Assembly (NCBI GenBank): GCA_000697355.1
Contig: JNEN01000853.1
Span: 1-12,365 of the forward strand
DNA from: Syncephalastrum monosporum B8922
Lineage: Eukaryota; Mucoromycota; Mucoromycetes; Mucorales; Syncephalastraceae
Reading direction: 5' to 3'
Length of the DNA: 12,365 nt
The notes under the pieces are model-generated. The model was not told the origin of the DNA, searched no databases, and worked only from the letters and a program-made list of their open reading frames with translations. Made by a program: the position numbers and the translations under genes. Positions 1 to 6,256 of this stretch are shown in pieces (the first letter of the stretch is position 1; the number at the start of each line of letters is the position of its first letter).

Positions 1-767
1 GGCGCGTTACTGCGGTGGATCGGCGCACCATCTTCCATGAGGAGGAGACCGGGGTTGCTGTCCAGGAAGCGAGCCAACGGTCCCTCGTAGATTTGGTTGA
101 CGAAATCCACCGCAGTGCTCTTGGTTCGGCGACCTTCCTTCTGGAAGATGCCGAGTTCCGTCTTCTTCCCATGGGTGATACCACCCCAGACCATCACGGA
201 CGTCCTGTCGCTCTTGAACGTGGGCGCGAGGCACTCGCTGAGGTTGGCCTCGTCCTTAGAGCGCCAGACGCGTACTTGGCCTGATTTCTTCCCCTTCTCG
301 AAGCTAGCTTCGTCAGTCCATAGGACCTTCTTCCAGTCCTCGAGGGTCCAGGACTTATGCTTCTTGGCGAAAGCAAGACGTCTCTCCTTGTGTTTCTCAG
401 TCAGGAAGGGCTTTTTCTTCGCGACTCGAGAATTGATGCCAGCACGTTTGAGGGATCGTCGGACAGTCTTGGTGCTGACATCGAGGCCGAATTTCTGCGT
501 AATGTCTTGCAGAGGAGCGCGACGATCTTTCTTGACTTCGCGTAGCAAGAGACGCTCGTCACGCTCGTGAGCTTTCTGGGGCGCCCGGAGCCTTCCTTTC
601 GCTCGTAGTGCCCATATTGCTCGTGATCAGCAATGGCGTTATAGATGGTCTTTCGTGACACATTTAGTTCATTGGCGATTTTCGTGATGTTCCAGCTAGC
701 TTCTTGAAGGCGACAGCTTTAGCTTTATTAGCACAGCTTTAGCTTTATCAGCAGTGTTCAGAGCCAT
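1..767 (-). pseudogene. Tc1/mariner-family transposase, frameshifted, C-terminus off the window
   Basis: A transposase of the DDE/D superfamily would bind the terminal repeats and cut and paste the element. Reading leftwards from ATG 767-765 there is an N-terminal helix-turn-helix region (WNITKIANELNVSRKTIYNA, about 708-630). A GRPRK linker motif lies near 590, then a second HTH with TVRRSLKRAGI near 465-435. The catalytic domain follows with WTDEASF (first Asp, near 318) and LLMEDGAPIHR (second Asp, near 35). The third acidic residue lies beyond the edge. Two breaks are visible. A 20-bp near-tandem duplication at about 713-752 throws the start out of frame. A missing base near 569/570 separates the HTH frame from the catalytic frame. 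From 569 to 1 that frame is fully open. It is therefore a recent pseudogene rather than an ancient relic. Family assignment is secure; activity is not expected. Confidence 0.85.
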
Positions 768-894
768 TATAAACGTAAGAAAATAAAAGAGTTTTATTGG
801 CCTTTTTTCAGGAACCGCGTCTTTTTCATTGAGCAGGTTTCTGGTCCTGCACACGGAATTTTAACAGTGTTTCCTTTTTTTTGTCCACTGACTG
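1..894 (-). mobile_element. Tc1/mariner DNA transposon, partial (cut by window edge)
   Basis: A class II element reads leftwards and leaves the window at base 1. Its outer end is the CAGTCAGTGGACAAAA terminus, read on the minus strand from 894. It is followed inward by a T-rich stretch on the plus strand and about 90 bp of untranslated sequence before the transposase start at 767. The dinucleotide TA at 895-896 abuts this end, as expected for Tc1/mariner target duplication. The second terminal repeat is outside the window, so element length and TA duplication cannot be confirmed. The GC-rich coding part contrasts with the AT-rich DNA beyond 1056. The element interrupts sequence lying downstream of the tRNA-Thr gene. 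Confidence 0.8.
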
Positions 895-896
895 TA

Positions 897-916
897 CAGC
901 CAAAAGGATTCCGACA
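897..916 (-). repeat. tRNA-trailer motif, copy 1
   Basis: On the minus strand this reads TGTCGGAATCCTTTTGGCTG. It lies 66 nt past the 3' end of tRNA-Thr and in the same orientation. The identical 20-mer occurs at 10641-10660, 51 nt past tRNA-Lys, again in the sense direction. The next base is also T in both. In this copy the Tc1 transposon joins immediately afterwards, so the rest of the unit is displaced off the left edge. Confidence 0.75.
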
Positions 917-982
917 TGCCGACACCCAACAAAATAAATGTAACACACAAATGCGTGTGAAATATTATGCTACAGCTTTAGA

Positions 983-1055
983 TGCCTCCATCCAGAATCG
1001 AACTGGAGACCTTCCGCTTACTAGGCGGACGCTCTGCCAGCTGAGCCATAGAGGC
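983..1055 (-). tRNA. tRNA-Thr (anticodon AGU)
   Basis: A complete 73-nt cloverleaf reads on the minus strand. The acceptor stem is GCCTCTA paired with TGGAGGC (one G-T wobble), the D arm is GCTC/GAGC, and the anticodon stem is TCCGC/GCGGA around loop CTAGTAA. The variable loop has 5 nt and the T arm TCCAG-TTCGATT-CTGGA is perfect, with discriminator A. Anticodon AGT (read as IGU after A34 deamination) decodes Thr ACN codons. No intron and no encoded CCA are present, as in eukaryotic genes. The T-arm carries the Pol III B-box sequence GGTCTCCAGTTCGATTC rather than a perfect consensus. The first T4 run downstream is at 934-931. All stems pair, so it looks functional, although a SINE-like head cannot be excluded given the shared downstream motif. 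Confidence 0.93.
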
Positions 1056-1478
1056 GAGACGTTATGTTGATAGACTTGAAATTAAACCTATGGCCAAACA
1101 AAGCATGTGACTTTTCTTTCCTTTTTTCTAGAATCAGGCCGGTGATGTCAGCGACATCACATCCATTTTTGGTAACGGACTTCCACCTTCCTTTTTGATT
1201 TTGTTTATCCGACCATCCATTTCCCCCTACCAAGAAACGCCTTGTTGAGATATAGGGTAGGTAAGATAGAGGTTGTGGAGAGAAAAATAAAGATAACAGA
1301 AGAAGTCTGTGAGAATGTGTGTAGGTTGTTTATAAGGTAGTTGAACTTGTGTTCTGAACTAATGCTACTTGGGTTCTATCTTCTACCCTTTACTGTATAT
1401 ACACTTCTTGGATATTATATTCAGATGCCGTTGTCCGATGTTCGGTCTTGTACGAACCAATCGGTTATTAAGTGCGTA
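1056..1478. other. Unassigned spacer
   Basis: No gene is recognised. A short open stretch on the minus strand (1233-1021) runs straight into the tRNA and is not credible. The only clear structure is a perfect 8-bp hairpin, GTGATGTC-AGC-GACATCAC, at 1142-1160. The segment from 1231 starts TGTTGAGATATAGG, which resembles a copia-type LTR end, but no matching CA end with target duplication was found. Confidence 0.4.
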
Positions 1479-1887
1479 ATGAGTAACGTTAAGAATTAAT
1501 AATCATATTAACGTATTACTAATATCTATCTTACTGTAATTACTTATAAAAATATCTTATTTGTAACTAATATAAAAAAAGAAAATAATCATTATTTTGC
1601 AAATAATAATTATTTTAGAAATATAGTTATTTATGAAATAACAAAATATTTCTTATTCACATGTAAAATATCTCCTGTTGCAAGTAAATAAAATTTTCAT
1701 TTTATTATTGGTAGTGGATATTTTTTTCTAAGAGTTTAAAGGGATAAGTTCCCTTTAAAAATTCCCAGCACATTCGTAAGTTCTAACAACTTACAATGTG
1801 AATAATATATGTGGTGTATTTGTTGTTGATTTTTATAATATAGCTAACTACTCTGGTATAATATTATTTTGGTTTTCAACGTTTCTC
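1479..1887 (+). repeat. Family H hairpin-chain repeat, copy A (left arm of inverted repeat)
   Basis: This ~409-bp AT-rich repeat is the inverted counterpart of 2651-3052; between 1560 and 1887 the two are almost identical. It is a chain of short hairpins. The first is GAAATAT/ATATTTC (1618-1624 with 1646-1652), enclosing GTTATTT-ATG-AAATAAC (1626-1642). Next come AATAAAAT-TTTC-ATTTTATT (1687-1706), a 10-bp stem AAAGGGA/TCCCTTT with loop TAAGT (1735-1759), and GTAAGTT-CTAAC-AACTTAC (1776-1794). The tail 1798-1887 has an open frame that is present in both arms, without an ATG start. No transposase, LTR ends or tRNA-like promoter are visible. Class unknown; a foldback or MITE-like element, or a repeat encoding structured RNA, are the options. 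Confidence 0.8.
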
Positions 1888-2238
1888 AATGCGGGTATTT
1901 CTGGACTGAGCCAGGCCATGGTCCTTTTACTATGTTTCATAATGAGCACCAATGTTATTGACGTGTCAGATCATATCATCATTGCCAAGTCCAATGAGAC
2001 CTACTAATTCAGGTACTCAGCTCAGATGCTAATATTATGACAGGTCCCGACATCACTTAGTGTGGGCACTAAGCTAATAGCGGATATCTCAGACATTCTT
2101 GTCTCGGCAATACTTTGTCACTTTGTTCTGGACAATATATGTCTCGGTATTATTATTAGGCAGTATAGATTGAGAGTAACCGTTCTAAGACTAAGTGGTG
2201 ACATTTACCACACTTGTACTCACCTCTTTTATTCTTTA

Positions 2239-2387
2239 CAAGCTTTGCGACCGCTTCGCTGCGGTCATACAGTACGTGAGCCTCCAATCTGCGTTTCGGG
2301 TGTGATTGAGCCCCTCCACCTTCGGCTCTGGGTCATCACAACCTCCATTAGATCTCCGGATCACTCCTTCCCGCGTCGCAAAGCTTG
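2239..2387 (-). repeat. Module G copy 1 (GC-rich structured repeat)
   Basis: This is a 149-bp unit oriented opposite to copies 3-5. The termini pair perfectly over 12 bp (CAAGCTTTGCGA with TCGCAAAGCTTG), yet this stem differs in sequence from those of the other copies. In the sense (minus) direction it shares the core GTGATGACCC, then CCC-AGA-GCC-GAA-GGT-GGA-GGGG, which is the same stem/internal-loop design as the other copies. A hairpin GACCGC-AGCGAA-GCGGTC lies near the sense 3' end. A GC-rich palindrome follows directly at 2389. It has no protein frame. Diverged but clearly related to copies 2-5. Confidence 0.75.
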
Positions 2388-2388
2388 A

Positions 2389-2404
2389 TGGGGCCCAGCC
2401 CCCA
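2389..2404. repeat. GC-rich hairpin next to module G copy 1
   Basis: TGGGG pairs with CCCCA around a short loop, inside a run of G and C in otherwise AT-rich DNA. It starts one base after module G copy 1 ends. Similar G-run/C-run hairpins touch copies 4 and 5. Confidence 0.5.
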
Positions 2405-2650
2405 AACCCCTGTTTTTGGCGACACTATTATTACCGGAAGAGTTTTAAGGGGACGCGTGCGGATATATCTGAGAAACGTGAGCTAATAATGATGTTTTAT
2501 GTGGTCCTTTTGTAGCAGTATTTCACCATGGTTGCGGACAATGGAAGTCTGCTATCTGATAGTTTCGCTTTTTTTTTGAAAAAGTGATCCGTATATATAT
2601 GTAATTCCACAATAAGTTACTTGTGGAGGAAGAATTATTGCAAAGATATA

Positions 2651-3052
2651 GAGAAACGTTGAAAACCAAAATAATATTATACCAGAGTAGTTAGCTATAT
2701 TATAAAAATCAACAACAAATACACCACATATATTATTCACATTGTAAGTTGTTAAAACTTACGAATGTGCTGGGAATTTTTAAAGGGATAAGTTCCCTTT
2801 AAACTCTTAGAAAAATATCCACTACCAATAAGAAAATGAAAATTTTATTTACTTGCAATAGGAGATATTTTACATGTGAATAAGAAATATTTTGTTATTT
2901 CATAAATAACTATATTTCTAAAATAATTATTATTTGCAAAATAATGATTATTTTCTTTTTTTATATTAGTTACAAATAAAAGATTTTTATAGATAATTAA
3001 GATGGATATTAGTAATACAATAAAATTATTATTAATTCTAAACGTTGCTCAT
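2651..3052 (-). repeat. Family H repeat, copy B (right arm of inverted repeat)
   Basis: This copy is inverted and nearly identical to 1479-1887, with homology ending at the GTTTCTC/GAGAAAC inner edge and the ATGAG/CTCAT outer edge. It carries the same hairpins, for example 2744-2762 (GTAAGTT-GTTAA-AACTTAC on plus) and 2779-2803. The loop of the latter is on the same strand as in copy A, so relative to the repeat it is flipped. Divergence from A is greatest in the outer 80 bp. The two arms could fold into a long cruciform or hairpin transcript. Confidence 0.8.
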
Positions 3053-3073
3053 AGTAGGATGGTAGTATTGATA

Positions 3074-3151
3074 GGAGGCTAATTCATATCTTTATGATTT
3101 GGTAATATTAGTAATGTTACAAGTTTCAAAGGATAAGATTATTAATATTTG
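3074..3151 (+). repeat. 78-bp dispersed repeat, copy 1
   Basis: The stretch beginning GGAGGCTAATTCATATC and ending AATATTTG recurs inverted at 6118-6195 with one mismatch. It lies just outside the right arm of the inverted repeat. No terminal inverted repeat or coding capacity is seen. The match ends abruptly on both sides, so it is a discrete duplicated or mobile unit, or a remnant of a larger one. Confidence 0.75.
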
Positions 3152-3245
3152 TACTACTAATTAATCAATAACATGTTCGGAGTTCTAATAATAGGATATA
3201 AATATAGAAAGCTTTAATTAAAGAATATACAAAAGTATTCTTATA

Positions 3246-3387
3246 CAAGCCGTGGGACTCGCTTCGCTTCGTCCATGGCTGACACTCCGATTGCGTTCCG
3301 GGTGTGAGTGAGCCCCTTCGCCTGCGGCTTCGGGTCATCACAACCTCCACTTAATCTCCGGTCACCCAAGGCCGCTCCCACGGCTTG
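3246..3387 (-). mobile_element. Module G copy 2, with 5-bp target duplication
   Basis: This is a 142-bp GC-rich insertion in AT-rich DNA. The ends CAAGCCGTGGGA and TCCCACGGCTTG pair perfectly. They are flanked by a direct TTATA at 3241-3245 and 3388-3392, the mark of transposition or a similar insertion. In the sense (minus) direction the core reads GTGATGACCC, then CCC-GAA-GCC-GCA-GGC-GAA-GGGG and a CACACCCGGAACGCAATCGG arm. It has no ORF of its own, so any mobility would need enzymes from elsewhere. It appears to sit inside the degenerate family H copy C. Confidence 0.72.
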
Positions 3388-3392
3388 TTATA

Positions 3393-3848
3393 TATAGATG
3401 ATACAATTATTTTGGAAATAAGGATGTTATTGAAATAAATGCTTATTTCTTTATCTATATTTGAAATATTCCCTTGCAACTTATAAAATTAAAATTTTAA
3501 CGATTGGTAGTCCATATTTCTTTCAAATTACTTTTTGTTTAAAAAGTAACAAAAAAACCAAAGAACTTATCTTTGGAAACAGCACTTCGTAAGTTTTTTC
3601 CAACTTACAAAGAGATGTTAATGTTTTTATATAGTTGGTTATATTTGTAATTATACTTATACATGTTGGTACTAATATTAACAAGCGGTGGGAGCGGACT
3701 AGAGTGACCGAAGATTAAGTGGAGGCTGTGATGACCCGAAGCCGCAGGCGAAGGGGCTCACTCACATCCGGAACGCAATCGGAGTGTCACTCTTGGACGA
3801 AGCGAAGCGAGTCCCACCGCTTGTATTAATAGGTTTAGAACGTTTCTC
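3393..3848 (+). repeat. Family H repeat, copy C (diverged, interrupted by module G)
   Basis: This is a distant relative of copies A and B in the same orientation as A. It shares the order of landmarks: an ATTTTGGAAATA block, the CTTGCAA block, ATTGGTAGT, CTTCGTAAGTT, and the terminal AACGTTTCTC at about 3839-3848. Hairpins survive with different bases: GAAATAAG/CTTATTTC (3415-3422, 3442-3449), TAAAATT-AA-AATTTTA (3484-3499), CCAAAGA-ACTTA-TCTTTGG (3558-3576) and GTAAGTT-TTTTCC-AACTTAC (3589-3608). Module G copy 3 splits its tail at TATTAA, and copy 2 probably splits its head, so the copy may begin left of 3246. Confidence 0.65.
3682..3823 (+). mobile_element. Module G copy 3, with 6-bp target duplication
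   Basis: This 142-bp unit has ends CAAGCGGTGGGA / TCCCACCGCTTG. Compared with copy 2, one pair in the terminal stem is changed on both sides (C-G versus G-C), which keeps pairing. It is flanked by TATTAA at 3676-3681 and 3824-3829. Removing the unit and one TATTAA restores a sequence that lines up with the tail of family H copies A and B, so the pre-insertion site can be inferred. Inner arms are GGAC/GTCC near the 3' end and CCC-GAA-GCC-GCA-GGC-GAA-GGG. Its start is near-identical to that of copy 4. Confidence 0.8.
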
Positions 3849-3912
3849 AAGGACAATACATGATATGATATATAGTAAAAGCTTCCTGAACACGCGAAGC
3901 GTAAACGGGAGT

Positions 3913-3930
3913 ATGGGGGCTGGCCCCCAT
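3913..3930. repeat. Perfect GC-rich hairpin abutting module G copy 4
   Basis: ATGGGGGC-TG-GCCCCCAT is a perfect 8-bp stem with a 2-nt spacer. Its last base is directly followed by the first base of module G copy 4. Confidence 0.65.
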
Positions 3931-4072
3931 CAATCGGTGGGAGCGGACTAGAGTGACCGAAGATTAAGTGGAGGCTGTGATGACCCGAAGCCGCAGGCCA
4001 AAGGGCTCACTCACACCTGGAACGCAATCGGAGTGTCAGCCATGGACGAAGCAAAGTGAGTCCCAGGGTTCG
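3931..4072 (+). repeat. Module G copy 4 (degenerate 3' end)
   Basis: This 142-bp copy is closest to copy 3, with a long run of identity through the GGTGGGAGCGGACTAGAG start. The 3' terminus (TCCCAGGGTTCG) no longer pairs well with the 5' terminus CAATCGGTGGGA. No target duplication is seen. Its right end joins family H copy D exactly where the first hairpin loop of that repeat should be. Confidence 0.72.
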
Positions 4073-4211
4073 TATCCCTTTAAGAATTCCTAGCACATTC
4101 GTAAGTTCTAACAACCTACTATGTGAATAACATAGGTGGTGTATTTGTTGTTGTTTTTTATAATATGGCTAATTACTCTGTTATAATCTTATTTTGGTTT
4201 TCAATGTCTCT
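4073..4211 (+). repeat. Family H repeat, copy D (5'-truncated)
   Basis: This stretch matches the last third of copies A and B, from TATCCCTTTAA through the GTAAGTT hairpin (4101-4119, now with one mismatch) to TTTTGGTTTTCAATG. Everything upstream of the TAAGT/ACTTA loop is missing and replaced by module G copy 4. It is more diverged from A than B is. Confidence 0.7.
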
Positions 4212-5188
4212 CACACTGTATGTCAATAAAAGATTATGACAATCAGGATTGGGAAGACGGAGGCCACCAAAACAAGAGCCAACGTATGTAAAAGCAAAGT
4301 GTGTTTAACGTGTCCTCTTTACGTGGTTGACTGGTGACACATCAAGTCGCTATGAAAAAGTACCTGGCAAGTTCACCGCGGGGTCGTTACTTTATTCCGG
4401 CGCGTTGTAAAGTGCCATGGAGTCCTCTGTCCCGGGGAGTTCCGTCTCCCGCATAGCAAAGAACACCGGCATTGATCACCTTAAGAACAGGCCATGCCTT
4501 ACGCTAGCATACCCAATCTGCCCAAGAAAGCTGCGCTAATTAAGTGCTTCCTGGTAGCTGTGGCGAAAGAAAAGCTCTTAAACTGTACAAAACAAAAACA
4601 ATTAGAAACTGAAAATAATTTGTGCGCAGCGTGCCTTACTAAAATATTATGTTCTTTGGAAAAACGCATTTTGCTTCTAAAAAGCTAACTCATAAAGTAC
4701 CCTGATACCGTTTAATAATTTTTAGAAACGGTTTGATTGTATTAAATCTAATTAAGCGCAACAATAGATGCACTTTGCAGGATTAATTTGGCTGCCCACG
4801 TGCCATGCACATTACGCGCGTGGTAGATGAAGCGATTTATATGATCGGCGTCGTGATGTCTGTTATTTGCTAGAGTGTACAGTAGCTTGCTGGGGCATTG
4901 TTTAGCTTTACGAGCTGGTGTCCAAGCCATGCCAAGACTACAGTCATTCCAGTTCCAGGATATAAAAGTATCTGGCCCGACAGGAAAAGGAGGATTTACG
5001 ACTGCGCCCCGACGCGCTTATCAGTGACCAGTCACCATAGTCGCTCAGAGATTCAAATATAGAGCAACGTTTAGAATTACTGTATATCTTTTGGTTTGAT
5101 TACTGTATGTGTTGACACTAAGGTTTAAAGGTATTATAGGTGACAAAAATAAATTATGTAAAATTAACAAAATTTTATAATAATACAA
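4212..5188. other. Unassigned region with short ORFs
   Basis: No gene is recognised. A plus-strand ATG frame at 4494-4688 (64 aa, Lys/Leu/Cys-rich) and a minus-strand frame 4930-4748 (60 aa) have no family motif. They could be exons of a gene with introns, or chance. A 7-bp inverted pair ACCGTTT/AAACGGT lies at 4707-4732. A TATAAAAG at 4961 faces right but has no credible ORF downstream before module G copy 5. A GTGAC-CA-GTCAC palindrome lies near 5024-5035. Confidence 0.4.
4961..4968 (+). promoter_or_regulatory. Possible TATA box
   Basis: TATAAAAG in a moderately GC-rich setting, a good match to the eukaryotic TATA consensus. No transcript can be assigned to it, so it may be fortuitous. Confidence 0.25.
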
Positions 5189-5321
5189 CTAGCCTTCGAC
5201 TCGGACAGGAGTGACCCGAAGGCCAAGTGTAGGTTGTGATGACCCGAAGCCGCAGGCGAAGGGGCTCAGTCACACCCGGAACGCAGGCCGAAAGTTCGCG
5301 ACTGGACGAAGCGAAGGCTAG
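5189..5321 (+). repeat. Module G copy 5
   Basis: A 133-bp diverged copy with its own terminal stem, CTAGCCTTCG / CGAAGGCTAG, a perfect 10-bp pairing unlike that of the other copies. The internal CCC-GAA-GCC-GCA-GGC-GAA-GGGG element and GTGATGACCC core are intact. The 3' hairpin is reduced. It is followed immediately by two GC-rich hairpins. Confidence 0.73.
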
Positions 5322-5367
5322 CTGGGGCCAAGGCCCCAGACCCCTTTGCTGGGGGCTTCGCCCCCAG
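5322..5367. repeat. Two adjacent GC-rich hairpins
   Basis: CTGGGGCC-AA-GGCCCCAG occupies 5322-5339, and CTGGGGG/CCCCCAG around CTTCG occupies 5349-5367. Both are perfect stems, and the first begins at the base after module G copy 5. They resemble the hairpins beside copies 1 and 4. Confidence 0.7.
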
Positions 5368-6117
5368 TCCCCCTCATGAACATTGAGTGTAGATCACGTT
5401 GCGAGTCTCTCCTCTATGTATGTGCAGATATACATAATGTATGAAGTATGTACATGCCGAGGACGTGCAGCCTGCATGGCTTTACTGACACGATATGTAT
5501 CATGGTACAGTAGCTCCATTGCGGACATTGCGAGTGACATTGTGAACATTGCGAACGACTTTTACCTCATTGCGTGCATGGGAGACCTCTCCAACGATAA
5601 CAATGTCGTCGTCATCGGAAGAAAGAACGATAGGTTGCTCAGATCGGCTCATTGAAGCAGCAATATACGTCAAAAATACGGGAAAAACAGCAAAACTTGG
5701 ATTTATTTGTGCGGCTTTTGTTTATATAATTTTTGCAGTCACACAGGTACCGGTACAGCGCCACAAATCTCATATATTGAGACCACAACAACCAACGATG
5801 TATAGGATATCATATACGAAATATGTATAAAAACAGTTTTCTACGTTTTTCTTCCCGTTAGTGCATGCTACAGCGCTCTGAGAAAACTTTTACTATAAGA
5901 TTTGCATACGCTCTATTAGCTGGCAAAATTTCAGCGGAAAAATTTTTTCGCAAAAAGTTTTTTTCTCGATTTAGCAAAAAAAGTAATAAGTAATAGTCAC
6001 ATGACCACTTAGTAACATCGCCCCAAAATAGGCTGAAGAATGCCTAGTAAAAGTCTTGTCGGAGTTGGATTTAGCCTGGGGGCTCTGGACCCGTTGGGGC
6101 GCAGTTGACTGTCCTCC
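5368..6117. other. Unassigned region
   Basis: No gene is recognised. Frames at 5383-5655 and 5549-5830 begin with TTG rather than ATG and carry no known domain. Around 5515-5580 a degenerate CATTGCG word recurs about every 9-18 bases. From about 5870 the sequence turns into A/T runs and then a GC-rich block (6040-6117). CGCCCCA (6019-6025) can pair with TGGGGCG (6095-6101). This looks like dispersed repeat sequence, but no second copy lies in the window. Confidence 0.35.
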
Positions 6118-6195
6118 CAAATATTAATAATCTTATCCTTTGAAATTTGTAACATTACTAATATTACCAAATCATAAAGATATGAATTAGCCTCC
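6118..6195 (-). repeat. 78-bp dispersed repeat, copy 2
   Basis: Inverted near-identical copy (one mismatch) of 3074-3151. It lies just beyond the truncated 3' end of the Gypsy element, so the element may have been cut by, or rearranged with, the unit that carries this repeat. Confidence 0.75.
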
Positions 6196-6232
6196 AATAA
6201 CGAGTGGAATGGGTAGTAAAACGAATGGATAG

Positions 6233-6250
6233 TAATGCATGAATGCATTA
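6233..6250. repeat. Perfect palindrome at the Gypsy 3' breakpoint
   Basis: TAATGCAT-GA-ATGCATTA, an 18-bp hairpin, lies 6 bases outside the pol stop codon, where integrase-coding sequence would be expected to continue. Confidence 0.6.
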
Positions 6251-6256
6251 CAATGT

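Larger units (their letters stand above)
1888..2650. other. Spacer between the inverted family H arms
   Basis: This 763-bp single-copy stretch would form the loop of the large inverted repeat. It holds module G copy 1 (2239-2387), a GC-rich hairpin at 2389-2404, and a perfect 7-bp hairpin CTTAGTG-TGGG-CACTAAG at 2056-2073. Open frames here (for example 2062-2388) run into module G, have no recognisable domain and are not treated as genes. Confidence 0.5.

Noticed and set aside
1021..1233. 70-codon minus-strand ORF next to tRNA-Thr
   Set aside because: It reads through the tRNA gene and has no recognisable domain.
1231..1421. Solo copia-type LTR starting TGTTGAGATATAGG
   Set aside because: No matching CA end with a 5-bp target duplication could be found.
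1798..2740. Same ~30-residue hydrophobic peptide frame in both family H arms
   Set aside because: It is the same repeat read twice, starts with GTG in each arm, is not kept open in copies C and D, and lies in hairpin-rich DNA.
1479..4211. AT-rich DNA with GC clusters as a mitochondrial insertion
   Set aside because: The look is similar, but no mitochondrial gene, rRNA or tRNA sequence was recognised.
4494..4930. Short ORFs 4494-4688 (+) and 4748-4930 (-) as genes
   Set aside because: About 60 codons each, no family motif and no supporting context; left as unassigned.
2239..5321. Module G as a hammerhead ribozyme (GTGATGA near a hairpin)
   Set aside because: The core CTGATGA is altered and no GAAA follows the stem in the required place.
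5383..5830. ORFs at 5383-5655 and 5549-5830
   Set aside because: They need TTG starts, which is implausible for a eukaryotic gene, and part of one is built from a short degenerate repeat.
6009..6248. 79-codon minus-strand ORF left of the Gypsy element as a displaced integrase
   Set aside because: No zinc-binding HHCC or DDE integrase motif; it spans the palindrome and the 78-bp repeat.
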